A DNA stretch of 64,000 bases from Gammaproteobacteria bacterium (GCA_021324305.1 JAJPJI010000034.1:1-64000), one strand, 5' to 3'. Shown: positions 51,779 through 61,931, counted from the stretch's first letter. Notes: generated by a model from the sequence alone, not told the origin. Made by a program: numbers and translations.

Positions 51779-52193
51779 TCAAATTGTGAATGCTGAAATG
51801 AAAAGACAAGAAGAATTAGAACAAAAAAGAATTGAATTCTGTGGCAAGGTTGGTGACTTTATCCCGAACGTAAATTTGCCAGACTTATTTGAGGCAGCAA
51901 AAACTCAGGAAGACGGATTTATACCCGGATTAAAAGGAAGGCCGGAGTATGAATCACAGCTTGTGCGAACGAATCGTGCTCTCTATGAGAAGTATATGGA
52001 ATCGAGGCGTGGAGTTTCTGCTCCGGCATCTGTTGTGCTGGCAGAGCCTTTGCTGCCGCAAGAGACACAGCGTTTATCGACCAGTATGTTCAGTTTCTGG
52101 AAAACAAAATCGCAATCCCAGGCTCCGGAAAATACAAAAATCGCAGCTCACAAGGTAGAGCCAACCCCCAGGAAGAATACGCCTGGCTCATGA
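51771..52193 (+). CDS. Unknown 140-residue protein, second of a gene pair
   Basis: I do not recognise this protein. The first 25 residues are strongly charged and helical (MKRQEELEQKRIEF). The middle has PNVNLPDLFEAAKTQEDGF, and the C-terminal third is Ser/Pro/Gln/Lys-rich and probably disordered. The ATG at 51771 lies inside the preceding gene, after GGAG. The basic, disordered tail is compatible with a secreted substrate, but nothing proves this. A weak 7-bp hairpin (52239-52258) follows the gene. Confidence 0.6.
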   Translation: MANQIVNAEMKRQEELEQKRIEFCGKVGDFIPNVNLPDLFEAAKTQEDGFIPGLKGRPEYESQLVRTNRALYEKYMESRRGVSAPASVVLAEPLLPQETQRLSTSMFSFWKTKSQSQAPENTKIAAHKVEPTPRKNTPGS

Positions 52194-52315
52194 CAGCTTT
52201 TCATGAAGGCAATACACTCACCATGATGTAAGTGCAAACTGGCTCTGGTATGAGCCAGTATCTATCGTTTACAATGGCACAGCTTCTAAACATTACTTCG
52301 AAGGTCTTTCACCTT

Positions 52316-53230
52316 ATGTGCAAGAGATCGTACAAATCCATTTTTTCTCTTATTTTACTTGCATTGACTACCATATCGATTGCTTATGCTTCAGTATCCG
52401 GAATCGTTGTGTTTCAAAGTGATTTCGGGGTCAAGGATGGTGCGGTCAGTGCAGTAAAAGGTGTAATGTACACAGTAGACAAGTCGCTGATCGTTTCTGA
52501 TCTGACCAATGAAATTACGCCATTCAATATTTGGGAGGCAGCTTATCGTCTGCATCAGACAGCGAATTACTGGCCGGCTGGCACAGTGTTTGTCAGTGTG
52601 GTTGATCCCGGGGTTGGAACGGCGAGGCGCTCGATTGTTGCATTAGCAAATAACGGCCAGTATTTCGTTACACCCGACAATGGAACCCTGACACTAATCA
52701 ATGACGAAGTTGGTATCAAGGAAGTCAGAACAATAGATGAAACCAAAAACAGGCTCAAGGGATCAGGTGCATCTTATACCTTTCATGGCCGGGATGTGTA
52801 TGGCTACACGGCAGCCAGACTGGCTTCCGGGAAAATTTCTTTCGAAGAAGTGGGGCCGGTATTGCATGATCCGGTTGTCAGGCTGTCTTATCAAAAACCT
52901 CTTATCAAAAACAACACACTGGAAGGAACCGTTGTCATACTGGATCCTCAATATGGAAATGTCTGGACCAACATTGACAAAAAGCTGATCGACAAGTTTG
53001 GTGTCAAGCTGGGTGAGCGCTATCGAGTCAACATTTACCAGGGGAAAAAGCTCAGGTATTCAAGGGTTCTCGCTCTTCATAATACTTTTGGCGAAGTAAA
53101 AAAGGGCGCTGACCTGCTTTATTTAAACAGCCTGCTTAATTTGTCAGTTGCAACCAATCAAGGGAATTTTGCAAAAGACAATCAGATTGGCAGCGGCCCC
53201 GACTGGTTGATTCGAATCACAAAAAAATAG
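52316..53230 (+). CDS. Exported SAM hydrolase / SAM-hydroxide adenosyltransferase family protein (DUF62)
   Basis: After a signal peptide (residues 1-24, ending TTISIAYASVSG) the mature part carries the DUF62 signatures. These are VFQSDFGVKDGAVSAVKG, the conserved VSVVDPGVGTARR, FVTPDNGTLTLI and TFHGRDVYGYTAA. Members hydrolyse S-adenosylmethionine to adenosine and methionine or catalyse related halogenations. I chose ATG at 52316 because the signal peptide begins there and a small hairpin lies upstream; earlier starts at 52232-52274 have no ribosome binding site. An exported form is unexpected, because SAM is a cytosolic metabolite. Confidence 0.8.
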   Translation: MCKRSYKSIFSLILLALTTISIAYASVSGIVVFQSDFGVKDGAVSAVKGVMYTVDKSLIVSDLTNEITPFNIWEAAYRLHQTANYWPAGTVFVSVVDPGVGTARRSIVALANNGQYFVTPDNGTLTLINDEVGIKEVRTIDETKNRLKGSGASYTFHGRDVYGYTAARLASGKISFEEVGPVLHDPVVRLSYQKPLIKNNTLEGTVVILDPQYGNVWTNIDKKLIDKFGVKLGERYRVNIYQGKKLRYSRVLALHNTFGEVKKGADLLYLNSLLNLSVATNQGNFAKDNQIGSGPDWLIRITKK

Positions 53231-53270
53231 CCGCGACAGCTGCACTGGTCTATGTCTGGTGAAGAAGCGC

Positions 53271-53978
53271 TTACCCGGTTTTCTGTACCTTGATTAATTG
53301 CTGTATCCCGTCTTTTGCCAGCGCGAGCATCTTGTCGAGATCAGTCTGCACAAAAGTATCTCTTTCAGCAGTACCCTGAATTTCAATAAAACCGCCATGT
53401 TCCGTCATGACGACATTCATGTCAGTTTCTGCGCTGGAGTCTTCGGCATAGTCCAGATCCAGAATGGCTTCACCCTGATAGATGCCGACAGACACGGATG
53501 CAACATATTGCAGAAAGGGAGAGGAGTTGATTTTGCCAATCTTTTTCAGGTATTCAATGGCATCGTGCAAGGCTACACAGCCGCCGGTAATGGAAGCGGT
53601 GCGCGTGCCACCGTCAGCCTGAATGACATCGCAGTCAACAACGATGGTATATTCACCCAGCTGGGTTAGGTCAACCGCTGCGCGCAATGATCTCGCTATC
53701 AACCGTTGAATTTCCTGTGTACGTCCGGCCTGTTTGCCTTTGGCGGCTTCTCTTTGCATACGTTCATGGGTGGAACGGGGCAGCATGCCGTATTCGGCAG
53801 TGATCCAGCCTTTGCCTGAGTCCTTCAGGAATGGCGGTACGCCGGTAGTCACACTGGCGGTGCATAAAACCTTGGTATCCCCAAATTCGACTAATACGGA
53901 TCCTTCGGCATGCTTGGTATAGTTGCGTGTAATGCGGATGTCGCGTAGCTGATGATTGGACCGGCTGCTTGGACGCAT
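53271..53978 (-). CDS. rph: Ribonuclease PH
   Basis: The 235-residue phosphorolytic exoribonuclease starts [20 protein letters not shown]. It has [34 protein letters not shown] and [20 protein letters not shown]. It trims 3' extensions of tRNA precursors. Length is standard (about 238). It is divergent from hslV across 238 nt. Confidence 0.96.
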   Translation of the reverse strand: MRPSSRSNHQLRDIRITRNYTKHAEGSVLVEFGDTKVLCTASVTTGVPPFLKDSGKGWITAEYGMLPRSTHERMQREAAKGKQAGRTQEIQRLIARSLRAAVDLTQLGEYTIVVDCDVIQADGGTRTASITGGCVALHDAIEYLKKIGKINSSPFLQYVASVSVGIYQGEAILDLDYAEDSSAETDMNVVMTEHGGFIEIQGTAERDTFVQTDLDKMLALAKDGIQQLIKVQKTG

Positions 53979-54118
53979 GGCTTGACACTCCTCTAAAAAG
54001 GGGGATTATCCTAGAAACGGCGAGGAAGAGCGAGGATGAAATGTACCGATTAAGGCGTTATATTTAGCCCCGCACCTTCCTATTGTTTTGGCGGTCAGAC
54101 AGTCTGGGCTGAATAAGG

Positions 54119-54146
54119 CTTGTAAAGTTCATATCTGCCCTTATAT
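54119..54146 (+). promoter_or_regulatory. Heat-shock (sigma-32-like) promoter for hslVU
   Basis: CTTGTAA (54119-54125) and CCCTTATAT (54138-54146) are 12 nt apart, close to the sigma-32 consensus CTTGAAA / CCCCATnT. The site lies about 70 nt before the hslV start, as expected for this heat-shock operon. Confidence 0.55.
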
Positions 54147-54216
54147 GTATTGATGGCTGCGCTGACATCTTTACATTCGGTGGGGCGGAGAATAACAAAG
54201 CATAGGAGTATGTATC

Positions 54217-54753
54217 TTGGCTGAAATGCATGGCACAACAATTGTATCGGTGCGACGTAATGGCATGGTGGTTGTCGGGGGAGATGGTCAGGTTACCCTG
54301 GGACACACGGTCATGAAATCCAACGCACGTAAGGTCAGACGACTATATAACAATAAAATATTGGCAGGGTTTGCGGGTGGTACGGCTGATGCTTTTACCT
54401 TGTTTGAGCGATTTGAATCCAAGCTCGAAACACATCAGGGGAATCTGGTCCGCGCGGCTGTCGAGCTTGCCAAAGACTGGCGTACCGATCGAATGCTGCG
54501 TCGCCTGGAGGCCATGCTGGTAGTGGCAGATACCAAGGCATCACTGATTATTTCTGGTAATGGTGATGTCATTGAGCCGGAGAATAGTCTGATTGCTATT
54601 GGTTCAGGTGGGTCTTATGCAAAAGCGGCAGCGCAGGCCTTGCTCGAAAATAGCGAGCTTGACGCGCGTGCAATTACCGAGAAAGCACTCTCGATTGCGG
54701 CTTCCATCTGTATTTATACGAATAATAATTTCACAATAGAAACCCTCGGATAA
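54217..54753 (+). CDS. hslV: ATP-dependent protease HslV (peptidase subunit)
   Basis: The 178-residue proteasome-like peptidase has [13 protein letters not shown], in which the Thr after Gly becomes the N-terminal nucleophile after processing. It also has [24 protein letters not shown] and GNGDVIEPE. The TTG at 54217 is preferred because AGGAG (54204-54208) lies 8 nt before it. An ATG at 54226 is 17 nt away, too far. The next gene is hslU, 44 nt downstream. Confidence 0.94.
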   Translation: MAEMHGTTIVSVRRNGMVVVGGDGQVTLGHTVMKSNARKVRRLYNNKILAGFAGGTADAFTLFERFESKLETHQGNLVRAAVELAKDWRTDRMLRRLEAMLVVADTKASLIISGNGDVIEPENSLIAIGSGGSYAKAAAQALLENSELDARAITEKALSIAASICIYTNNNFTIETLG

Positions 54754-54797
54754 TTTTGAAGAAATAAAATCATAGAAAACACAGTGAGTAAACAATC

Positions 54798-56150
54798 ATG
54801 GCGATGACTATTCCAACAACTCCCACACCAAAAGAAATTGTGAGTGAGCTAGACAAACATATTATTGGCCAGGCAGACGCAAAGCGTGCTGTCGCAGTCG
54901 CTCTGCGAAACCGCTGGAGACGTATGCAGCTGCCCTCGCCCCTGCGTGATGAAATCATGCCGAAAAATATTCTCATGATCGGGCCTACCGGCGTTGGTAA
55001 AACAGAAATCGCGCGGCGTCTCGCGAAGCTGGCGGATGCACCGTTCATTAAAGTTGAAGCAACCAAATTTACTGAAGTGGGATACGTTGGCCGCGATGTG
55101 GAATCCATCATCCGTGATCTTGTCGATATGGCAATCAAAATGATGCGGGAAAAAGAAATGGCAAAGGTACGCCCGATTGCTGAAGAAGCAGCAGAAGAGC
55201 GCATATTGAATGCGTTATTGCCTCCTCCGCGAGCCAGTTTTGCCGGTGAACCACATGAACCGGTGAAGGAAGACTCGGCCACCAGGCAATTATTCCGGAA
55301 AAAATTACGCGAAGGCTCACTGGATGACAAGGAGATTGAAATTGAAGTATCCATGTCTGCTATGGGTGTGGAAATCATGGCGCCGCCCGGCATGGAAGAA
55401 ATGACAAACCAGCTGCAAAACATGTTTCAGAATCTGGGAACAGACCGCAAGAAAATGCGCAAGTTCAAGGTAGTGGATGCCAAGAAAATATTGCGGGAAG
55501 AAGAGGCGGCAAAATTAATCGATGATGATGAAATAAAGGCGCGCGCAATTGAAAGTGTTGAACAAAGCGGGATAGTCTTTGTTGATGAAATTGACAAGAT
55601 TGCCAAACGATCTGAATACGCTGGCGCTGACGTGTCGCGGGAAGGTGTGCAGCGTGATTTGCTTCCATTGATTGAAGGATCGACGGTATCAACCAAATAT
55701 GGCATGGTGCGTACGGATCATATTCTGTTTATTGCCTCAGGTGCTTTCCATTTCGCCAAGCCGTCTGATCTGATTCCCGAACTGCAGGGTCGCTTGCCGA
55801 TTCGTGTTGAACTCAAATCATTGTCAACTGATGATTTCGTACGGATTTTGACAGAACCGGAGGCCGCATTGACGGAGCAATACACCGCGTTGTTGGGAAC
55901 AGAAGGTGTAAAAGTCAATTTTGTTCCGGATGGGGTGCGTCGTATTGCCGAAATTGCCTGGCATGTGAATGAGCGTGTGGAAAATATCGGCGCCAGACGT
56001 TTGCACACAGTTATGGAACGGCTCCTGGAAGAAGTTTCATTTACAGCATCGGATATGGCGGAGAAGGAAATCAATATTGATGCCAGTTATGTAAATGAAA
56101 AATTGCAGCAGCTTGTCAAGGATGAGGACCTGACTAGTTATATTTTATAG
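54798..56150 (+). CDS. hslU: ATP-dependent protease ATPase subunit HslU
   Basis: The 450-residue AAA+ unfoldase has Walker [18 protein letters not shown] at about residues 57-73, the I domain (about residues 110-240), Walker [13 protein letters not shown] and sensor GALHF-like [12 protein letters not shown]. It feeds unfolded proteins to HslV. Length and N terminus ([17 protein letters not shown]) are typical. Pairs with hslV; a short 8-bp hairpin follows. Confidence 0.97.
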   Translation: MAMTIPTTPTPKEIVSELDKHIIGQADAKRAVAVALRNRWRRMQLPSPLRDEIMPKNILMIGPTGVGKTEIARRLAKLADAPFIKVEATKFTEVGYVGRDVESIIRDLVDMAIKMMREKEMAKVRPIAEEAAEERILNALLPPPRASFAGEPHEPVKEDSATRQLFRKKLREGSLDDKEIEIEVSMSAMGVEIMAPPGMEEMTNQLQNMFQNLGTDRKKMRKFKVVDAKKILREEEAAKLIDDDEIKARAIESVEQSGIVFVDEIDKIAKRSEYAGADVSREGVQRDLLPLIEGSTVSTKYGMVRTDHILFIASGAFHFAKPSDLIPELQGRLPIRVELKSLSTDDFVRILTEPEAALTEQYTALLGTEGVKVNFVPDGVRRIAEIAWHVNERVENIGARRLHTVMERLLEEVSFTASDMAEKEINIDASYVNEKLQQLVKDEDLTSYIL

Positions 56151-56158
56151 TCACATCA

Positions 56159-56182
56159 GGGGATTGGATTTAATCAATCCCC
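56159..56182 (+). terminator. Hairpin after hslU
   Basis: GGGGATTG-8 nt-CAATCCCC forms a perfect 8-bp stem 8 nt after the hslU stop. It is followed by GTCAATTTTC, a weak U-tract. Confidence 0.5.
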
Positions 56183-56205
56183 GTCAATTTTCAAGGATAA
56201 GAGTT

Positions 56206-57024
56206 ATGTCATTGAAAATAAAACTCATGAGTTTTATTTTTTTATTGCTGAGTGCTGTCAGCGTGTTTGCCCAGGAAAAATATCCAACATTTGTTTTTGT
56301 GCATGGCGCCATGTTTAACAGCAGTGTCTGGATGACGGTTCAGAGCCGTCTGCAAAATGCAAACGCCAATGTCATCACGATCGATGTCCCTGGACGAGCG
56401 GATGATGGAATGCTCCCTGCGCAAGTCACGCTTGATGCAGCCGCTGACAAGTTGTGCAAGGTGGCAGGCTTGCAGGAAGAGCCGGTTGTGCTGGTTGGGC
56501 ATAGCCAGGGTGGAGCGGTGATCACGCAGGCGGTTGATAAGTGTGCGGATAATATCAAGGCGTTAGTCTATATCGCCGCAGTAGCGCCTTTAAACGGTGA
56601 AACCGTATTTCAGGATTTAAGCAAGGAAGATAATAATAATTTTGACATGTGTGTCACGCTGGATAAGTCCAGAAAGCTCTATCGTGTGAATACAAGCGGG
56701 CCGATTGCGCAAATGTTTATGGCTGATTTGGAACCCGAGGAGGCAGAGTTGGCGATCGAGAACATGGTTCCTGAACCCACAGGCATTGGGGATTCGAAAC
56801 TGCATTATTCGCCGGCTGCTTTTAAATCCATACCCAAGTTTTATATCGAAACCCGCAAAGATAAAATTATCTCCCTGGCGACGCAAAAAAAGATTGAAAG
56901 GAAAATTCGCCCAAACAGGATTTATTCCATGGATACTAGCCATACGCCGTTTTTCTCTCAGCCTTATATCTTGTCCAACTATCTGCTTGATATTGGTCGT
57001 CAGAACATGAACAATTCTTTTTAA
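56206..57024 (+). CDS. Exported alpha/beta hydrolase
   Basis: The 272-residue protein has a signal peptide ([23 protein letters not shown]). Its alpha/beta hydrolase fold has [14 protein letters not shown] (oxyanion HG), GHSQGGAV (catalytic Ser) and DTSHTPFF (catalytic His). It resembles the methylketone-synthase/pyrethroid-hydrolase type of secreted or periplasmic esterases. I chose ATG at 56206 because the signal peptide begins there and AAGGA precedes it; an upstream ATG at 56164 falls in the hslU hairpin. The substrate is unknown. Confidence 0.82.
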   Translation: MSLKIKLMSFIFLLLSAVSVFAQEKYPTFVFVHGAMFNSSVWMTVQSRLQNANANVITIDVPGRADDGMLPAQVTLDAAADKLCKVAGLQEEPVVLVGHSQGGAVITQAVDKCADNIKALVYIAAVAPLNGETVFQDLSKEDNNNFDMCVTLDKSRKLYRVNTSGPIAQMFMADLEPEEAELAIENMVPEPTGIGDSKLHYSPAAFKSIPKFYIETRKDKIISLATQKKIERKIRPNRIYSMDTSHTPFFSQPYILSNYLLDIGRQNMNNSF

Positions 57025-57046
57025 GCAACCGAAAAGGAACATAGCG

Positions 57047-57712
57047 ATGAAAGTGACCACTGATAAGGAAGCAGGCAAGAAAGCGGCAGCGCTGGCTGCG
57101 TTGGAATACATCAGGGATGACATGATAATTGGTGTCGGAACGGGCAGCACAATTGACCACTTTATTGAAGCATTGAAATCAGTGAAGCAAAAAATCGAGG
57201 CGGCAGTTGCAAGTTCCGTCGCAACAGCCAATAAATTAAAAGCCCTGGCAATTCCATTGATTGATCTTAATTCGGTTAATTCATTGTCGCTTTACGTGGA
57301 TGGTGCTGATGAAATCAATTCCGCGAAGCAAATGATCAAAGGTGGCGGAGGTGCGTTGACCCGGGAAAAAATTATTGCAACCGTGGCTGATAAATTCATC
57401 TGCATTGCGGATGAAAGCAAATATGTTGATATGCTTGGTGCGTTTCCTGTGGCGGTAGAAGTGCTGCCCATGGCGCGCAGCTATGTCGCCAGACAGATTG
57501 TGCAGCTGGGCGGCGACCCTGTTTATCGTGAAGGATTTGTAACGGATAACGGTAATGTGATTCTGGATGTGTATAATCTGAAACTGGTTGAACCAAGAAT
57601 GATCGAAGAGAAATTAAAAAATATGGTTGGTGTGGTGGAAAATGGCGTGTTTGCCAAGCGTACCGCAGATGTGTTGTTGTTGGGAACGGCTAATGGTGCA
57701 AGAAAAATATAA
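57047..57712 (+). CDS. rpiA: Ribose-5-phosphate isomerase A
   Basis: The 221-residue isomerase has [51 protein letters not shown] (catalytic Asp and Glu) and CIADESKYV. It interconverts ribose-5-phosphate and ribulose-5-phosphate in the pentose phosphate pathway. AAAAGGAA precedes the ATG. rpe, encoding the next enzyme of the branch, lies 1.5 kb away on the other strand. Confidence 0.95.
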   Translation: MKVTTDKEAGKKAAALAALEYIRDDMIIGVGTGSTIDHFIEALKSVKQKIEAAVASSVATANKLKALAIPLIDLNSVNSLSLYVDGADEINSAKQMIKGGGGALTREKIIATVADKFICIADESKYVDMLGAFPVAVEVLPMARSYVARQIVQLGGDPVYREGFVTDNGNVILDVYNLKLVEPRMIEEKLKNMVGVVENGVFAKRTADVLLLGTANGARKI

Positions 57713-57728
57713 ATTTGATGGAGTGAGT

Positions 57729-58115
57729 ATGAAGATAAAAAAATTTTTAACGTTCTGTGGGACGCTATTCATATTGACAGGTTCTTTGGCGGCGCAGGCG
57801 AGCGTGCTTGGACAGGCGGGTGATATTGCTGCAGGTGCCAGTTATGAATTGAATGCAGCATCAGGTATTGCATCGTATTATAAAAACGGGACAAGCGGCA
57901 AAATCAGGTTTGATTGCAATCTGAACGGAACAGATGTCAAAGCCATGCTGTATCCAGGAAAAAACTTTGCAGGCAATCCGGCGGCGATTCTGGAAGCTGG
58001 CATGAATGGTCCGTATGAATGGAATTTGTCTGATATGGGTGACGATGCAGGGAACATAAAAGTGAAATTGATAAAAGGCGATTCTGCTGTGGTGCAGTGC
58101 AGGCAGATCGTATAA
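57729..58115 (+). CDS. Small secreted protein of unknown function
   Basis: The 128-residue protein has a clear signal peptide (MKIKKFLTFCGTLFILTGSLAAQAS). The mature part is of about 100 residues with a repeated beta-like pattern (KIRFDCNLNGTDVKAMLYPG and NIKVKLIKGDSAVVQC), one Cys in each half probably forming a disulfide. No family is recognised. I chose ATG at 57729, preceded by GGAG, 16 nt after rpiA; the longer in-frame ATG at 57627 lies inside rpiA and codes for an unlikely Cys-rich lead. Confidence 0.7.
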   Translation: MKIKKFLTFCGTLFILTGSLAAQASVLGQAGDIAAGASYELNAASGIASYYKNGTSGKIRFDCNLNGTDVKAMLYPGKNFAGNPAAILEAGMNGPYEWNLSDMGDDAGNIKVKLIKGDSAVVQCRQIV

Positions 58116-58160
58116 ATATTATGGACTGACCCTGGCGTAAATCATCCAGGGTCACAAAAG

Positions 58161-58547
58161 TTACATCGGATAATATATAACCTGAACAACATTCCCATCT
58201 GGATCAGCACAATAAAAACTTCTTGTACCATCACGATGATCTTTGGGGCCTGCTTTTATCTCGACATGATTTGTGCGCAAGAATTCATGCCAACGGTCTA
58301 CTTCATCGCGTTCATTCAGGAAAAAACCAATGTGATCAAGTTTTTGATGTCTGGAGGGTGTAAAATCAGCAGGAGCGCGATGCAGGGCGAGGTTGTCGTT
58401 TCCTGAACTAAGATAATAATTGTCAGCATCCGGCTGCCAGACTAATTTCATGCCCAGCAGTTCGGTATAAAAATGAACGCATTCTGAAAGATTTTTCACA
58501 TAAAGCGCGACGTGGTGCAGACCGGCGTGTGGTTTTGGTTTTTGCAT
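58161..58547 (-). CDS. VOC (glyoxalase/dioxygenase) family protein
   Basis: This single vicinal-oxygen-chelate domain has LHHVALYVKNLSECVHFYTELLGM and the metal-ligand positions His (LHHVAL), LDHIGFFL and a Glu/His region near the C terminus (SFYCADPDGNVVQVIYYP). It resembles the lactoylglutathione lyase-like group, but the enzyme activity cannot be told. ATG at 58547 is preferred because AAGGCGG lies 5-6 nt before it; an ATG at 58562 adds five residues. 129-133 residues is normal for the fold. Confidence 0.8.
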   Translation of the reverse strand: MQKPKPHAGLHHVALYVKNLSECVHFYTELLGMKLVWQPDADNYYLSSGNDNLALHRAPADFTPSRHQKLDHIGFFLNERDEVDRWHEFLRTNHVEIKAGPKDHRDGTRSFYCADPDGNVVQVIYYPM

Positions 58548-58595
58548 GGTGACCGCCTTCATTTTCTGGATTAATTCAAATGTGACAATATAATA

Positions 58596-59267
58596 TTAGC
58601 GCACATCGCTTAACTGTTTGCGCATATTCGCGATTACTTCCGCGTAATCGGGATGATTGAATATCGCTGAACCTGCTATAAACATATCAGCGCCTGCTTG
58701 CGCGACCTGGCCAATATTTTCTGTCTTGATTCCGCCATCCACTGCAATGCGAATATCCAGATTGCGGGACACAATCAATTCCTTAAGGTCGGAAATTTTT
58801 TCCAGAGCAGACGAGATAAAGGATTGTCCGCCAAAGCCGGGATTGACTGACATGACTAATACCAGATCGATTTTGTCGAGAACGTACTCCAGGCAGTGCA
58901 AGGTCGTTGCTGGATTCAGGGCCAGGCCTGCTTTGCATCCGTGCTTGCGAATCAGGGAAAGACTCCGATCGACATGTTCAGATGCTTCAGGATGAAAAGT
59001 GATGTTGGTTGCGCCGGCATTCGCGAAATCAACAATCAGCCTGTCCACTGGCTTCGTCATCAAGTGTACATCAATAGGTACCTTGATGCCGTAGTGGCGT
59101 AACGCTTCGCATACCATAGGTCCAACTGTGAGATTGGGTACATAATGGTTATCCATCACATCCAGGTGCAGCATGTCTGCGCCGGCATCAATAACTGCTT
59201 CTGCTTCTTCACCCAATCTGGCAAAGTCCGCAGATAGCAACGAAGGTAATATCAGAAAATCTCGCAT
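58596..59267 (-). CDS. rpe: Ribulose-phosphate 3-epimerase
   Basis: The 223-residue TIM-barrel enzyme has [31 protein letters not shown] (metal-binding DVMD), [25 protein letters not shown] and [11 protein letters not shown]. It interconverts ribulose-5-phosphate and xylulose-5-phosphate. Length is standard. It is the gene on minus next to the VOC gene. Confidence 0.96.
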   Translation of the reverse strand: MRDFLILPSLLSADFARLGEEAEAVIDAGADMLHLDVMDNHYVPNLTVGPMVCEALRHYGIKVPIDVHLMTKPVDRLIVDFANAGATNITFHPEASEHVDRSLSLIRKHGCKAGLALNPATTLHCLEYVLDKIDLVLVMSVNPGFGGQSFISSALEKISDLKELIVSRNLDIRIAVDGGIKTENIGQVAQAGADMFIAGSAIFNHPDYAEVIANMRKQLSDVR

Positions 59268-59462
59268 AGGCAGCCCATTCTGTTAAGTGGTCTCATGGTA
59301 GCGCGGATTGTTGGGACTTTCCAGATTTTGCCGTACTGATCATTGAATTGCGTAATCGCGGGATCCTTGGCATGAGCGGCTGATTGCATGTTGTATTTAA
59401 AATTTACACTTCTTGTGATATCATTCGCGGCTAATTCAATTCTTGCTTGAATGTAGTTCATA

Positions 59463-61121
59463 ATGTTAGCAGCACGCCGCAACTTATTTGAAATAGCAGT
59501 CCTCTTCTTTTCCAGCCTGATTCTTTTCACCTGGGGCTTGAGTGCACAGGAAATTTTTGGCTTTGATTCACGTTTTTATCTGTTTGTGCAGGAAATGTGG
59601 CGATATGGCGCAAGCTGGTTTCCATTAACCTATCACCAGCCGTATCCGGATTACCCCGCCAGCTCAACATTTCTGATTTATCTATGCGCACTGGCACTGG
59701 GCACGGTTAACAAGTTTGTAGTTGTGCTGCCAACCGCCATTCTGGCTGCGGCTACGTTGACGATCACTTATCTGATCGGCGCCATGCACAGCAAGCGCTG
59801 GGGCCTGTGTGCGGTTTTGTTCATGTTCTTGACCATCACTTTTTTACGCAGTGCACGCTCCATCTCGCTGGATATGTATCCTACCGTAATAACAGCCTGC
59901 TGTTTTTATCTGATATATTCAGCTGATTTCACACACACTTATCGGCGTCTTGTCTGGATATATCCGTTATTAATCCTTGGATTTGCGTTTCGGGGACCTA
60001 TTGGTCTGGTTATGCCCACAGGTGTGATCTGTTCATATTATTTTTTGAACAGAAACGTGGGTAGACTTGTGGTAACGGGATTTACTGCACTAATGCTGCT
60101 CATGGCCTGTACGGCTGTTTTGCTGGCACTTGCTTATCATACAGGCGGAGACACGTTCTTGTGGAATGTATTGCGCATGGAAGTGCTGGGCAGGATAAAT
60201 AACCATTATCTGCCGCGATACTTCTATTTCACAGATAGTCTTATGAGTTATGCGCTTGCCTATCCTGTCGCATTGTTAGTCTTTCCTGGACTGATTTATT
60301 ACTTCTGCATCACACGGGAACATTCGGCAGAAATGAAATTAAATGCGAGGCTGCTCGGCTGGGTCATGGTGTTATTAATCGGGATGAGTATTCCGGACGA
60401 TAAGAAAGTCCGATATGTTTTACCTGTTCTGCCGGCATTAGCGCTGATTGCTGCTTATCCATTCATAGCACCGCCGTCGCAGAAATATTTTGCCGCACTG
60501 CGCTGGATAATGACGCGATTTTTTCTCATTCTGCCGCTTGTACTATTGATGGCTTTTACCTACGTGTATTTTTTCGCCAATAAATATTCAGTGAATGTCG
60601 GATTTCATTTTGTCTATGTATTCGGATTTTTTGCGCTTTTGCAGGTGATGAATATCTGGATTTTTTGCCGTGAGAATAAAACTGCAAGTTTGCGTGAGCC
60701 GGCACTGCTTGGTTTTGCAGCTTTGTGCGTATCCATCTCATATCTCACGGTAGTTGAACCAGTCGAATTATACATAGACAGAGCGCGGGATTTTGTTGTT
60801 TCAACAGAAGCACTGCGCAAGCAGCAGCACTCCCGTCTGGTATTCTACCGGGAAAAACCGGATGGATTGCCAATCAAGTATCTTATTAACATGCCGGATG
60901 CCGAACAGCCGGTATTTATTAGAAATCAGAATGAATTGCTGGGATATTCAGGTCCTGCATTTTTTGTTACCAGTAAATCATATTTTAATGATTTGCCCGA
61001 AGACATTGCGCATAATTACCGGATTATCACCAACGATACATTGGGACATGTGCCGGTCGTTGTCTTTGCCAAAAAGCAGGAAATTGCCGCGGATCCGGTA
61101 CAACAGCGCACGGCTTTGTAG
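59463..61121 (+). CDS. ArnT/PMT-type (GT39/GT83) integral membrane glycosyltransferase
   Basis: The 552-residue polytopic protein has about ten membrane spans in the first 430 residues. It has a GT39/GT83-like first loop (GFDSRFYLFVQEMWRYG, with LTYHQPYPDYPASS), a conserved interior RSARSISLDMYP and a soluble C-terminal domain of about 120 residues. ArnT and its relatives transfer sugars from polyprenyl-phosphate donors to lipid A or proteins in the periplasm. The acceptor is unknown and no arn genes are adjacent. The stop codon touches the start of the REP-like hairpin. Confidence 0.75.
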   Translation: MLAARRNLFEIAVLFFSSLILFTWGLSAQEIFGFDSRFYLFVQEMWRYGASWFPLTYHQPYPDYPASSTFLIYLCALALGTVNKFVVVLPTAILAAATLTITYLIGAMHSKRWGLCAVLFMFLTITFLRSARSISLDMYPTVITACCFYLIYSADFTHTYRRLVWIYPLLILGFAFRGPIGLVMPTGVICSYYFLNRNVGRLVVTGFTALMLLMACTAVLLALAYHTGGDTFLWNVLRMEVLGRINNHYLPRYFYFTDSLMSYALAYPVALLVFPGLIYYFCITREHSAEMKLNARLLGWVMVLLIGMSIPDDKKVRYVLPVLPALALIAAYPFIAPPSQKYFAALRWIMTRFFLILPLVLLMAFTYVYFFANKYSVNVGFHFVYVFGFFALLQVMNIWIFCRENKTASLREPALLGFAALCVSISYLTVVEPVELYIDRARDFVVSTEALRKQQHSRLVFYREKPDGLPIKYLINMPDAEQPVFIRNQNELLGYSGPAFFVTSKSYFNDLPEDIAHNYRIITNDTLGHVPVVVFAKKQEIAADPVQQRTAL

Positions 61122-61182
61122 AATAACTCCACTTGCCTGTCATCCCGGCCTGCGCCGGGATGACAGGCAAGTGGAATTATTC
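61121..61182. repeat. REP-like palindromic hairpin (TGTCATCCCGGC core)
   Basis: Two 29-nt arms, 61121-61149 and 61154-61182, are complementary with a single G-T pair and a 4-nt loop (CTGC). The core TGTCATCCCGGC/GCCGGGATGACA resembles repetitive extragenic palindromes of many proteobacteria. It starts on the last base of the glycosyltransferase stop and may act in termination or mRNA stability. No second copy is seen in the window. Confidence 0.85.
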
Positions 61183-61224
61183 AACAAGGCACAGCAAACT
61201 TTTCGAAATCAGGAATGGTAATTT

Positions 61225-61500
61225 ATGACAAATCAGGTTTGCATTCACTGTTTTGTTTCGGGAAAAGTTCAGGGTGTGTGGTTTCGCGCAACGACAAAAG
61301 AACAGGCTGACAGGCTTGGTATCACCGGCTGGGCGCGCAATTTACCAGATGGCCGCGTAGAAGTGATGGAGTGCGGTGAAACAGAAAACATCCTGGAATT
61401 ATATGAATGGCTGAAACATGGGCCGGAGTTTGCCAGGGTAACAGGACTTACTTACGAGGAAGTTCCATGGCAGGCGTTACACGGTTTTGAGACCATGTAA
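61225..61500 (+). CDS. Acylphosphatase
   Basis: The 91-residue enzyme has CIHCFVSGKVQGVWFRATTKEQADRLGITGWARNLPDGRVEV, with the catalytic Arg in WFRA and Asn in ARNLPDG; it hydrolyses acylphosphates. Standard length for the family. It lies just after the REP-like element, with GGAATGGTAATTT before the ATG. Confidence 0.93.
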   Translation: MTNQVCIHCFVSGKVQGVWFRATTKEQADRLGITGWARNLPDGRVEVMECGETENILELYEWLKHGPEFARVTGLTYEEVPWQALHGFETM

Positions 61501-61515
61501 CGCTTATTTCATCAT

Positions 61516-61704
61516 TCACGATGGTATTTCTATCATTTCGAAATCATCTTTGGTGGCGCCGCATTCAGGACATTGCCAGGCTGGCGGCACATCTTCCCAG
61601 CGGGTGCCGGGTGCAATACCGTCTTGAGGCCAGCCTTTTTCTTCATCGTAAATAAAGCCGCAGAGCAAGCACATATAGCGTTTGTATTGGGTAGTAGCAG
61701 ACAC
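61516..61704 (-). CDS. Rubredoxin
   Basis: The 62-residue protein has [13 protein letters not shown] and [12 protein letters not shown], the two CxxCG hairpins that bind a single iron. It is an electron carrier for alkane hydroxylases, oxygen reduction or similar. The partner is not in the window. Convergent with the acylphosphatase gene. Confidence 0.94.
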   Translation of the reverse strand: MSATTQYKRYMCLLCGFIYDEEKGWPQDGIAPGTRWEDVPPAWQCPECGATKDDFEMIEIPS

Positions 61705-61931
61705 GGTATTATTTTCTCCAGAATGTGTACAGTGACTATTATTATGATTAATATGTTAAAAAATTAAACAGAATAGTGCCCAAAAGTTTAGCGGGTGGAT
61801 GAGGCGATGTCTAGCGTAAATAATTGACCAGGCAAGGATGAATCAATTGGTTCGAACATGACTTATAATTAAAATACAGGCAAGAATCAGGATAGAGAAT
61901 AGCTAACCTAGGTATCGCGAGGAGATTCAAT

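Noticed and set aside
54770-55423. 217-codon open frame antisense to hslU
   Set aside because: hslU is unmistakable; the antisense product is Ser/Arg-rich with no domain.
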